In this document: in pieces, positions 18,488-26,296 of the stretch | Layout of the letters: the number at the start of each line of letters is the position of its first letter | Numbering within the stretch: the stretch's first letter is position 1 | NCBI RefSeq assembly: GCF_010435915.1 | Contig: NZ_JAAFZH010000011.1 | Span: forward strand, 1 to 64,000 | DNA length: 64,000 bases | Origin: Spirosoma terrae | Lineage (GTDB): Bacteria > Bacteroidota > Bacteroidia > Cytophagales > Spirosomataceae | Reading direction: 5' to 3' | Notes under the pieces: generated by a model | Database searches by the model: none | What the model was told of the DNA's origin: nothing | Seen by the model: only the letters and a program-made list of their open reading frames with translations | Made by a program: the position numbers and the translations under genes

Positions 18488-19807
18488 ATGATAAAAAGAT
18501 TATTTATTTGCATTTTATTGTTGAGTCAGTATGCTGGATGGGCCCAGCGTATGACTGGGTATCAACTTAGTAATTATACGGGGGTGAATGGAGTATATTT
18601 AAATCCATCGTCCATTGCTGATAACTATTGGGGAACTCATATCAATGTAGCAACGATATCGTTACAGGCTGCTGATCAGCCTCGTTTGCCTCTTGCTACG
18701 CTCCCTTTTGCTAAAGCAAATCTGAAGCTACATGGGCAAAAACTGGCTATTAAGGAGGCCGATGTGCGCGGGCCCGGAGTTATGTATCAGTTGCCGAACA
18801 ACCACTCAGTGGCTATCACTACCCGGTACCGATCTGATCTTAACCTGACGGGCGCTTATGATCTGATTAACTGGTTTCAGGGTAATACGTTGGCACTGGC
18901 TGATATTCAGCGTTCGGCCGATTTAACATCCGATGCATTCGGTGAAATTGCTTTATCGTATGCATTGCCAGTAATTGACGAGGAGGAGCATTTTTTAAAG
19001 ATTGGTGGTACGTATAAATATATACGTGGGTTGCAGACCAGTCAGCTGTCGTCATCTGGCCGTTTCAATGCGCCGGCCGATCAGTTGAATTATGCGATAG
19101 ATGGTTTGCAAACAACCTATTCTGACCTTATTACGTTAAATCAGCTGACACTGTCAGATGCCTTGTTTGGGAAAATACCCGGTAATGGTCACGGATTTGA
19201 TCTTGGCTTTACCTATGAATTCAGGCCTGTAGCGTCTAAGAGAGAGGAGCAGTCTGCCGCCCGTTATTTGTTTAAAATCGGAGTCTCCTTACTCGATATG
19301 GGCAGCATTCGTTATAAAAATGCCAGTTCGTGGGCAGTTCCTGCCAGAAGTGGTACACTTAATCAACTGGAAGTACAGCCGCCCCGTACACCTACGCAGG
19401 TACGCGATGCGGTAGCGCGGTCGTTAAATATTGTGCCTGAAGGAACAATTGGGGATCTATCGATGAAATTACCTCAGACGTTATCGATACAGCTAGACGC
19501 TCAGATACGTCCGAACTGGTTTGTAGGGGCTACCTGGTGGAAACCATCAAATCCGTCGGCGTTAGCTCAACATCGTGCTGAATTGATCACAATAGGACCT
19601 CGCTATGAATCGCCGGAGCTGGAATATTCATTGATGGCCAATTACTGGCGGCCAATGGGGAAAGTATCTATTGGTGGCCACCTTCGCTATCGTGTTTTGA
19701 CCGTGGGTAGCGATAATCTGTTTGGCTTTTTTACGGATAATGGTTTAACCTCTCATCTCTTCGCTGGTGTTACGTTGCCGTTGAGAGCGAGAGCTTCAGC
19801 TCAGTAG
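18488..19807 (+). CDS. DUF5723-like secreted outer-membrane protein
   Basis: 439 residues from the ATG at 18488, where a signal peptide begins (MIKRLFICILLLSQYAGWAQ); a longer frame from 18443 would bury it. The mature start YQLSNYTGVNGVYLNPSSIAD is typical of the DUF5723 group, T9SS-era Bacteroidota proteins with a long outer-membrane beta-barrel-like body of alternating polar and hydrophobic strands. The C-terminus (LFAGVTLPLRARASAQ) looks like a terminal strand. Function is unknown; some related proteins resemble PorV/FadL-type barrels, but I cannot show that here. A perfect 20-bp hairpin follows. Confidence 0.7.
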   Translation: MIKRLFICILLLSQYAGWAQRMTGYQLSNYTGVNGVYLNPSSIADNYWGTHINVATISLQAADQPRLPLATLPFAKANLKLHGQKLAIKEADVRGPGVMYQLPNNHSVAITTRYRSDLNLTGAYDLINWFQGNTLALADIQRSADLTSDAFGEIALSYALPVIDEEEHFLKIGGTYKYIRGLQTSQLSSSGRFNAPADQLNYAIDGLQTTYSDLITLNQLTLSDALFGKIPGNGHGFDLGFTYEFRPVASKREEQSAARYLFKIGVSLLDMGSIRYKNASSWAVPARSGTLNQLEVQPPRTPTQVRDAVARSLNIVPEGTIGDLSMKLPQTLSIQLDAQIRPNWFVGATWWKPSNPSALAQHRAELITIGPRYESPELEYSLMANYWRPMGKVSIGGHLRYRVLTVGSDNLFGFFTDNGLTSHLFAGVTLPLRARASAQ

Positions 19808-19826
19808 ATCTGATCTATAACGTAGT

Positions 19827-19869
19827 AAGCAATCAGGCCCTGAAGAATCTCTTCAGGGCCTGATTGCTT
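19827..19869. terminator. Bidirectional hairpin between convergent genes
   Basis: A perfect 20-bp inverted repeat (19827-19846 with 19850-19869) with a 3-nt ATC loop sits 20 nt after the DUF5723 stop and one base before the NIPSNAP gene end, so it probably stops transcription from both sides. T tracts are short. Confidence 0.65.
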
Positions 19870-19870
19870 G

Positions 19871-20632
19871 TTAGCGGATCGGTGAATAGTCGGTTGGGGT
19901 CATGTATATTGATTCAACCTTGGTTGTCAGAGGGCCATTTTTCTCCGACTCTTCTTTCGCTTTTACCCACACTGGGTCTTTACGAAACTCGTCGAAATGT
20001 TTTTTGCCTTCGGCTTCACTTGGATGGGCCAGAATATAGACCAGCTTTGGCTGACCACCATCCTTTTCCTGAGTAACCCAGTAACCAATATGCGTCATGC
20101 CATGCTTGGTAAATAATTTCAGAGTATGATCACGAAAACGACTTAACAAATCGTCGAGCTTGCCAGGAGCGGGCGTGTAGGTGCGTAATTCAAACGTGCG
20201 GGCAGGTGATTTTTTCTGAAGCTTGATCGTAGGCGACAGATCTGATTCGGTCATGAAAATCTGATCGACATGATCAACCAGCTTGCCGTTTGCTTCCGTT
20301 TTAGCAACTACTGCTTTCCATTCAGGATCACTGCCGAAAGCCTTCCAGGACGCGTCGCGGGCTTCGCGGCTCGGATAAGCCAGGATGTAGATCAATTCTT
20401 TTTGGGTAGTGTCGGTGGGAGTCCAGTAACCAATGTTCTCCATACCGTGTTTTTCGAAGATTTTTAGTGTGTACTGTCGAAAACGATCGACAATGGCCGC
20501 ATACTTTCCGGGCGTTGGATAATAAATCCGGACTTCATAATACTTAGAACTTGGCTTACCAGGGTTTGGCACGGCCATTACTACGCTGCTAAGCAGCAGA
20601 CAAAAAGTGAGTAAAGAATATAGTTTTTGCAT
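19871..20632 (-). CDS. Secreted NIPSNAP family protein with two domains
   Basis: 253 residues. A signal peptide (core LLTFCLLLSSVVMA) is followed by two ferredoxin-like NIPSNAP repeats, about 32-130 (YYEVRIYYPTPGKYAAIVDRF, HGMENIGYW, LIYILAYPSREARDASW) and about 143-245 (FELRTYTPAPGKLDDLLSRF, HGMTHIGYW, LVYILAHPSEAEGKKHF). NIPSNAP domains belong to the dimeric alpha-beta barrel fold, and the tandem copy probably makes a pseudo-dimer in one chain. The enzymatic or binding role of secreted bacterial members is not established. No functional neighbour is evident. Confidence 0.88.
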   Translation of the reverse strand: MQKLYSLLTFCLLLSSVVMAVPNPGKPSSKYYEVRIYYPTPGKYAAIVDRFRQYTLKIFEKHGMENIGYWTPTDTTQKELIYILAYPSREARDASWKAFGSDPEWKAVVAKTEANGKLVDHVDQIFMTESDLSPTIKLQKKSPARTFELRTYTPAPGKLDDLLSRFRDHTLKLFTKHGMTHIGYWVTQEKDGGQPKLVYILAHPSEAEGKKHFDEFRKDPVWVKAKEESEKNGPLTTKVESIYMTPTDYSPIR

Positions 20633-20719
20633 AATGCTACTAAAGAGAGACAGGATGATGAAAATTACTCTATTTTTAAATGATAATTTTGTAAAAAAAG
20701 CAGAGTAGGGGTTATTGAC

Positions 20720-20749
20720 TTGTAAAACAGGTTTGAAGTTCTATTTTTG
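20720..20749 (+). promoter_or_regulatory. Bacteroidota promoter (-33 TTG, -7 TATTTTTG) of the alpha-E gene
   Basis: TTG at 20720-20722, a 19-nt spacer and TATTTTTG at 20742-20749 match the Bacteroidota housekeeping promoter. Predicted transcription start is near 20755, about 30 nt before the ATG at 20785. Confidence 0.55.
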
Positions 20750-20784
20750 TTAACCACCCTCCGTGATAAACCCAATTTTATACT

Positions 20785-21747
20785 ATGCTTAGTCGCGTTG
20801 CCAACTCTGTTTACTGGATGCATCGTTACATTGAGCGGGCCGAAAATTATGCCCGTTTTATGAGCGTTAATTTTAACCTGGCTCTTGACTTACCCCCCAA
20901 CGTAGAGCAGCAATGGGAACCTCTACTGATTGCTACGGCCGACGATTACTTATTTACCAAATATTATAATCAGCCAACTCGCGAAAATGTCATTCAGTTC
21001 ATGACGTTTGATAAGCGAAACCCGAATTCTATTGTTTCCTGTTTGAGTAATGCCCGCGAAAATGCACGAACCATTCGCGAAGTGATCTCAAAAGAGATGT
21101 GGGAGCACCTGAATCAGTTTTACCTGAAAGTACGCGATACGTCGCCGAAACAGCAATGGGGGCAAGTGCAGACTCAAAACTTCTTCACTGAGATACGTAA
21201 CGATACGCAGCTGTTCTACGGCATTATTGATGCAACGATCACCCGAAACGAAGCCTGGCATTTTGGGCGTCTGGGCCGTTTTCTGGAGCGTGCTGATAAA
21301 ACATCCCGTTTTTTGGATGTGAAATATTTTACGCTGTTACCCGAAGTGGAAGCGGTTGGATCAACGCTCGATTTAATGATCTGGTCGGCAGTCCTTAAAT
21401 CGGTGAGCGCTTACAACATGCATCGGCAGCAATACCGATCACTCACGCCAACCAGTATCGTTGAATTCCTGATTCTGGACAGGCGGTTTCCTCGTTCGGT
21501 TGCTCATTGTATACGCCAGGCCGAACTATCGTTGTACGAAATTTCGGGCAATAATATTACCAACGGATTTGGCAATGAAGCCGAGCGTTCTTTGTCGAAG
21601 CTACGTACTGAAATCGAGTTTACGGAAACATCGGATGTTTTCAAAACGGGTCTGCATCAGTACCTGGATGGCTTTCAGACTCGAAATAATGAAATAGGCG
21701 CGGCTATTTTTGAAACCTATTTCGATTCCAAACCAGTAGAAGCATAA
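20785..21747 (+). CDS. Alpha-E domain (DUF403) protein
   Basis: 320 residues, mostly helical, opening with the family signature MLSRVANSVYWMHRYIERAE and carrying further conserved blocks (SNARENARTIREVISKEMWE, FGRLGRFLERADKTSRFLDV, VEFLILDRRFPRSV). The family is usually encoded next to a circularly permuted ATP-grasp protein and a transglutaminase-like protein, in a set linked to an uncharacterised peptide or amide modification. None of those partners is in this window, so here it is an orphan. The cytoplasmic role is unknown. It has its own promoter. Confidence 0.88.
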   Translation: MLSRVANSVYWMHRYIERAENYARFMSVNFNLALDLPPNVEQQWEPLLIATADDYLFTKYYNQPTRENVIQFMTFDKRNPNSIVSCLSNARENARTIREVISKEMWEHLNQFYLKVRDTSPKQQWGQVQTQNFFTEIRNDTQLFYGIIDATITRNEAWHFGRLGRFLERADKTSRFLDVKYFTLLPEVEAVGSTLDLMIWSAVLKSVSAYNMHRQQYRSLTPTSIVEFLILDRRFPRSVAHCIRQAELSLYEISGNNITNGFGNEAERSLSKLRTEIEFTETSDVFKTGLHQYLDGFQTRNNEIGAAIFETYFDSKPVEA

Positions 21748-21773
21748 ATAAACCAGTAAAGCTGCTGGAATCG

Positions 21774-21800
21774 ACCAGTCTGTTTATAGCAGGCTGGTTT
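21774..21800 (+). terminator. Hairpin with T tract after alpha-E gene
   Basis: A 9-bp stem with one G-T pair (21774-21782 with 21790-21798) and a 7-nt loop is followed by TTTATTAT. It overlaps the last codons of the convergent histidine kinase gene. Confidence 0.5.
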
Positions 21801-24636
21801 TATTATATGTTCTTGATTGGCTTACTGGCAAATAAACATGGAACGTTGAGCCCTTTTGTAGCTCACTTTCGGCTTTGATCATTCCCTGGTGGTTGGTGAC
21901 GATCTTTCTGCATAACGCCAGACCGATTCCGGTTCCTCCGTAGCTCTTGCCATTCGTAAGGCGCTGAAAAATGGTGAACACTCGATCAGCGTATTGGGGG
22001 TCGAAGCCAATTCCGTTGTCTTTTACACTGATATGCACATGGTCTGACTGAGTTGGGTAATTCAATATAACCGACGATTCGGTGGCGGTTAATAACGTAC
22101 AGTGAATTGTTATAGCAGGAGTATTATCTGAAAACTTCAGCGCATTACCAATAAGGTTGAAAAAGAGCTGATTGAGTTGTAGTGGGATGCCTTCAATAGC
22201 AGGTAAGTCATGGCAACGTATTATTGCTTTCTTTTCATCAATAAGCAATTCAAAATCAGATAATACGTGACTGATCACCTGATTTAAATCCACCATTGAG
22301 AAGGCTTCTTCAATTTTAGATAGTCTCGAATAATTAAGTACCCCTTTTATCAGCGCCGACATTCGCTGGGCCGATAGAATAACTTTATTCAGATAGAGGT
22401 CGAACTGATCATCATCATACCGGTTTTCGGGAAGTAAGCTGGCAAAGCTCTGGATTTTTCGCAGGGGCTCCTGGAGGTCATGGCTGGCAATGTAGGCGAA
22501 TTGCTCCAGTTCGTGATTGGTACGTATCAACTCCTGATTGGCGTTGCTCAATTCCTGCGTTCGTTCCTGAACCTGACGTTCCAGCTCTTGTTGGGCCATT
22601 CGTTGGGCTGTAATGTCCATCGTAATGCCGGCCATATGCAGCGACAGACCGGAGTCGTCGTACGTTGCTTTGCCCGACGCCCGTATCCAGTGTATGGAGC
22701 CATCAGGCCAGGTCGTTCGGTATTCGGCATTATATACGCTACGGTTGGCTACCGCTTCTTCCACCGCTTGCTGCATAATAGAACGGTCTTCCGGTAAAAT
22801 GGCATTGATCAGATCCGGAAAATTGAAAATGGCATCGGCTGGAAGACCAAAGTTGGCTTTGCATTGAGCTGTGCATTGCATAAGGCCCGTGGAGAACTCT
22901 AAATCATAGGAGCCTAATTTACCAGCATGTAAAGCCATTTCCAGGTTTTGATTCGCTTTTTGCAAATCGGCTTCCCGGGCTTCCAGCTCTTTTTGGGCGG
23001 CTAATTCGGAGCGTAGATCCCGACCGGTGGCTACAATGGCGAAAGGCTCGCCCGACGTGGGATCGTCGATTACAAATCGTTTTACGGCTACCGGGATTCG
23101 TTCGCCTGTTTTGACGTGACGATAGTATTGAGTGCCTTGCCATTGTTTTTCAAGAATGGCAAGTGGCAGGTATTCATGTTGTATAGCATACCAGTCGTCG
23201 GCATAAAATAAGTCGCTCAGATTCTTTGTTGCTACGTCCTCCCGTTTCAAACCAAGCAGGTCGAGTCCATAGGGGTTAATATAACGTAATGACCCATCCA
23301 GGCTGGCAATGCTCATGTATTCGGGGCTGCCTTCTACGAGCGATGCCAGTTGTTTCTGTTCCAGATCGGCTTCGACTTCGGCACTTATATCCTGAGCTAT
23401 ACCGGCAAAACGGACTGGTTTATTCTGCGAATCGTACAGGTAAGTTCCCATAACTCGGACCCAGTGGATTGAGCCGTTATCCCAGATCACTCGTGCTTCA
23501 TAAAATAGTTTTCCTGTTTTATCGGCTTCCTGATAAGCTTTGCTCCGTTTGGACTTATCCTCTGGGAGTATATATGTTTTCAGTGATTCACGGGTTAGGT
23601 TTTTGGTTTCATTGCCCGTGAAAATCTTGGCTAGGATGCGAGAGTAAACAACATGGTCTGTTTTAAGATCAACAAGAAACGTACCTGCTCCTGCACTTTC
23701 TACGGCTAGCCGAGCTTGATTTTCAATATTTTGCAGGTTTTCGCGAGCCGCCATCTGGGCCGTTATATCCTGTGCCGTTCCCGCAAACCGATCGGCTACA
23801 TCCTGATCATTAAAATAGGCTTTACCCTGACATCGGAGCCAGCGAATTTGTTGATCTTCAACGCTTATTGTACGAAACTCTATATCATATCGGGTTCTAT
23901 AGTCTGGATTTAGGGCTTCCTGTACCGCATTGTTTACCCGCAGTCGATCATCGGGATGAATATGGGCCAATACGTCGTTGTAGGCAATGGTATCATCTTT
24001 CGCAAAGCCGAAATACGTCTGGCATCGACTATCCCAATGAACCAGATTCCTGGCTATATCAAGAAGCCAGATACCTAATTCACTAGCCTGTAGGGCAAAT
24101 TGAAACTGCTCCTGATTTGTTGCTAACAGGTGGTCAGCCCTGACTTTTTCTGTGGTTTCGGTACAGGCTACTAAAACGCCATTCGTTTGCCCTGCTTCGT
24201 CAATGATAGGACTAGCACTAAAGGTCCAGTAACTAGCTTCAGAATGACCATTACGTTCAATAGATAGCCGTTGGTCTTCGCTGAGTTTACTTTCGTTGTT
24301 CGTGAGAACTTGAACTACTAATGGTTTAACGAAAGCCCATACTTCCGGACAGATCGTATCGCTACTACGTCCAATAGTAGCCCAGTTTCCATTATGGGCG
24401 CCAAAGCGACGTTTGTAAGCATGGTTGTAGAAGCAAAAAAAATCGGAGCTCCAGAATACTAATAATGGCAATTGGGCAGGTAGCGTTATGCCCAGAGTTG
24501 TTCGGAGGTTTTGCGGCCATTGATGAATGGCACCCAGTGCGTGTTTAGACCAGTCAATAGAACGTATTAGTTGCCCTATTTCTCCCCCATGAGTAAGAAA
24601 AGCCTCAGTTGACGTAGTAGAAGCAGGAGGTTTCAT
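21784..24636 (-). CDS. Cytoplasmic multi-PAS sensor histidine kinase
   Basis: 950 residues without membrane segments. At least four and probably five PAS/PAC units are visible: about 40-160, 165-290, 295-415, 420-545 and 560-680, several ending in the PAC-type motif (SIHWVRVMGTYLYDSQNKP, SIHWIRASGKATYDDSG). A coiled stretch leads to the HisKA box (YIASHDLQEPLRKIQSF, phospho-acceptor His near 718) and an HATPase domain with N box (FNLIGNALKFSDN), G1 box (VKDNGIGFD) and G2 box (GGTGIGLALCRKIV). HDLQEP is the bacteriophytochrome-like kinase form. It is probably co-transcribed with, and phosphorylates, the single-domain regulator ending 16 nt upstream. The signal is unknown. Confidence 0.93.
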   Translation of the reverse strand: MKPPASTTSTEAFLTHGGEIGQLIRSIDWSKHALGAIHQWPQNLRTTLGITLPAQLPLLVFWSSDFFCFYNHAYKRRFGAHNGNWATIGRSSDTICPEVWAFVKPLVVQVLTNNESKLSEDQRLSIERNGHSEASYWTFSASPIIDEAGQTNGVLVACTETTEKVRADHLLATNQEQFQFALQASELGIWLLDIARNLVHWDSRCQTYFGFAKDDTIAYNDVLAHIHPDDRLRVNNAVQEALNPDYRTRYDIEFRTISVEDQQIRWLRCQGKAYFNDQDVADRFAGTAQDITAQMAARENLQNIENQARLAVESAGAGTFLVDLKTDHVVYSRILAKIFTGNETKNLTRESLKTYILPEDKSKRSKAYQEADKTGKLFYEARVIWDNGSIHWVRVMGTYLYDSQNKPVRFAGIAQDISAEVEADLEQKQLASLVEGSPEYMSIASLDGSLRYINPYGLDLLGLKREDVATKNLSDLFYADDWYAIQHEYLPLAILEKQWQGTQYYRHVKTGERIPVAVKRFVIDDPTSGEPFAIVATGRDLRSELAAQKELEAREADLQKANQNLEMALHAGKLGSYDLEFSTGLMQCTAQCKANFGLPADAIFNFPDLINAILPEDRSIMQQAVEEAVANRSVYNAEYRTTWPDGSIHWIRASGKATYDDSGLSLHMAGITMDITAQRMAQQELERQVQERTQELSNANQELIRTNHELEQFAYIASHDLQEPLRKIQSFASLLPENRYDDDQFDLYLNKVILSAQRMSALIKGVLNYSRLSKIEEAFSMVDLNQVISHVLSDFELLIDEKKAIIRCHDLPAIEGIPLQLNQLFFNLIGNALKFSDNTPAITIHCTLLTATESSVILNYPTQSDHVHISVKDNGIGFDPQYADRVFTIFQRLTNGKSYGGTGIGLALCRKIVTNHQGMIKAESELQKGSTFHVYLPVSQSRTYNKTSLL

Positions 24637-24652
24637 GAAGGGAGCAAGCGAA

Positions 24653-25045
24653 TCAATACGTCATAAACAACTTAGATAACTGGTCGGTCAGTAGATTGAC
24701 CTGAGTAGGTTTGGTAATAAATTCATCGGCTCCTAAACGTCGGGTTTCGGCTATATCTCTTGAATCAGATGAGGTTGAGTAAATAAATACGGGCGTATGC
24801 TGTAAATGGGCTATTTTTTTTATTTCGGTCAGGCATTGCTTACCGCTCATCCCCGGCATATTCAGATCCAGAAAAATATAGTTAGGAGAAAAGTTAGTAT
24901 CTTTTTTTAGTTTTTCCAAAGCTTCCTGCCCGTCATTGGCGAATTGACAGGTAAGGGGCGAACGCATTTTACGGAGCGCTAATAAAAAAAACTCCTGGTC
25001 ATCTTCATCGTCATCAATGACAAGACAGGTTATCGGTAGACTCAT
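24653..25045 (-). CDS. Single-domain response regulator (Rcp-like)
   Basis: 130 residues: only a receiver domain, with acidic pocket DDDEDD (11-16), phospho-acceptor Asp60 in YIFLDLNMPGMSG, the conserved Ser/Thr in FIYSTSS and Lys in TKPT. There is no output domain, as in Rcp1-type regulators that pair with HDLQEP kinases. It is transcribed first, 16 nt ahead of the multi-PAS kinase gene, so the two are very likely a two-component pair. The downstream target may be a phosphorelay or protein-protein interaction. Confidence 0.92.
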   Translation of the reverse strand: MSLPITCLVIDDDEDDQEFFLLALRKMRSPLTCQFANDGQEALEKLKKDTNFSPNYIFLDLNMPGMSGKQCLTEIKKIAHLQHTPVFIYSTSSDSRDIAETRRLGADEFITKPTQVNLLTDQLSKLFMTY

Positions 25046-25211
25046 TAAATAAGCGATTGCCGCCGGAGTTTAATAGGTTGGATATACAATAAATTACGGC
25101 TTGGTAAACGTACTAATTCAGCAGAGAAACAATCTCTTAACGTTAGAAATATGAATGATTTAATATATGTATTATGTGGAATGTGTACTTGTCAAAAGTA
25201 TTAAAATGAAA

Positions 25212-25265
25212 TCAGTGCTGCAAGGATATTTGTAAATAAACACCCGCAGCACTGACACATTACTA
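25212..25265 (-). terminator. Possible terminator after the 25272-26042 gene
   Basis: A perfect 10-bp stem (25212-25221 with 25256-25265) encloses a 34-nt AT-rich loop just after the minus-strand stop at 25272. The minus strand then reads ATTTCATTTTAA, a weak T-rich tract. Confidence 0.35.
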
Positions 25266-25271
25266 ATCAAC

Positions 25272-26042
25272 TTAGTAAAATATCGGTAATGTAATGGCTA
25301 CAAAGGCCATATCGGCGCGGTGGCGGAATCGATTATTATCAGCAATTATATCGCGGTTTTTGGCCGAAATTTCGGTTGTCAGCCATTGGTACCCTATTTT
25401 GGCCGAAATACGTTGATTAATACGAATACGGGCATACACTTCGGTTGCCAGTGTGCCAATGTCGTTATCGCCTAGCAACCGTAAATTCGCATAAGTAGGA
25501 TTAACTGATTGAAACGTATTAACTCCCTGAAAATAAAGCGTTGAATCGCCACCGGTTGGGGTAGTTAAGTTAAATTGACCCGTTGATGACCGGTAGCGGC
25601 CAGTGCGTGATTTACCAAAGGTAAGTCCTAAAATGTCGGCACTGGCACCTATCTCTACTCTGCCAAGATTAATCTGAGCCCGAACGCCAACATTAAGTGA
25701 GGTCATGGTTACGTAATCCATACGAACCGTATCGATATTTTCGACCAGTAGTGGCTCCGCAAGGGCAGCGAAGCCTGTTTTACCTCGTGTCAGTCGAGCT
25801 GGAGCGGTATAATAATTGAGATTATCGCCGTAAAAAGCACCTAATCGCAGATTCCAGCCAAACGAAAATAATTTGCGCTCACCAACATTGATAAGCTGAT
25901 AATAAGCTACTGATGGATGATAGTTATTTTTTGTGTAAGCCATTCCCAAATCAAAACCGCTGCTCAAACGAGCCGACACTGGCGATTGGGCAAAACCATG
26001 TATGGTGAAGAATGTAAAAAAAACAAAAATGAGTTTCTTCAT
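25272..26042 (-). CDS. Secreted beta-barrel-like protein of unknown function
   Basis: 256 residues with a signal peptide (MKKLIFVFFTFFTIHGFAQ) and a body of alternating amphipathic strands ending in a hydrophobic aromatic terminus (MAFVAITLPIFY), as in small outer-membrane beta-barrels. It contains turns such as GFDLGMAYTKNNYHPS and IRINQRISAKIGYQW. I recognise no named family. It stands alone, with its own TAnnTTTG element 28 nt upstream and a hairpin downstream. Outer-membrane location is inferred. Confidence 0.7.
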   Translation of the reverse strand: MKKLIFVFFTFFTIHGFAQSPVSARLSSGFDLGMAYTKNNYHPSVAYYQLINVGERKLFSFGWNLRLGAFYGDNLNYYTAPARLTRGKTGFAALAEPLLVENIDTVRMDYVTMTSLNVGVRAQINLGRVEIGASADILGLTFGKSRTGRYRSSTGQFNLTTPTGGDSTLYFQGVNTFQSVNPTYANLRLLGDNDIGTLATEVYARIRINQRISAKIGYQWLTTEISAKNRDIIADNNRFRHRADMAFVAITLPIFY

Positions 26043-26069
26043 GCAAACGAATCAGGTTGTAAGAGCCGG

Positions 26070-26077
26070 CAAAGATA
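26070..26077 (-). promoter_or_regulatory. Putative -7 promoter element
   Basis: TATCTTTG on the minus strand is an exact TAnnTTTG match, 28 nt upstream of the ATG at 26042, implying a leader of about 20 nt. Confidence 0.4.
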
Positions 26078-26211
26078 CGTTTAGAACCGGGATTACTCTG
26101 ATTTTAAGATTAATCTGATTTGCTGTACTTAGCAATAGGTAAAGTTTATATATATTAAAACCGTTTATATGTATTGATAAATATAGGCTGAGTGGTTACG
26201 TATAGAACTGT

Positions 26212-26256
26212 AGTTTACACCTACCCGAATAGACATTTTCCGGGCAGGTGTAAACT
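26212..26256 (-). terminator. Hairpin downstream of glgB
   Basis: A 16-bp stem with one G-T pair (26212-26227 with 26241-26256) and a 13-nt loop lies 41 nt beyond the glgB stop. No long T tract follows, so efficiency is uncertain. Confidence 0.45.
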
Positions 26257-26296
26257 AAATATGTGTGTTCTGGCTACGTTTAGCCTGATAATTGCA

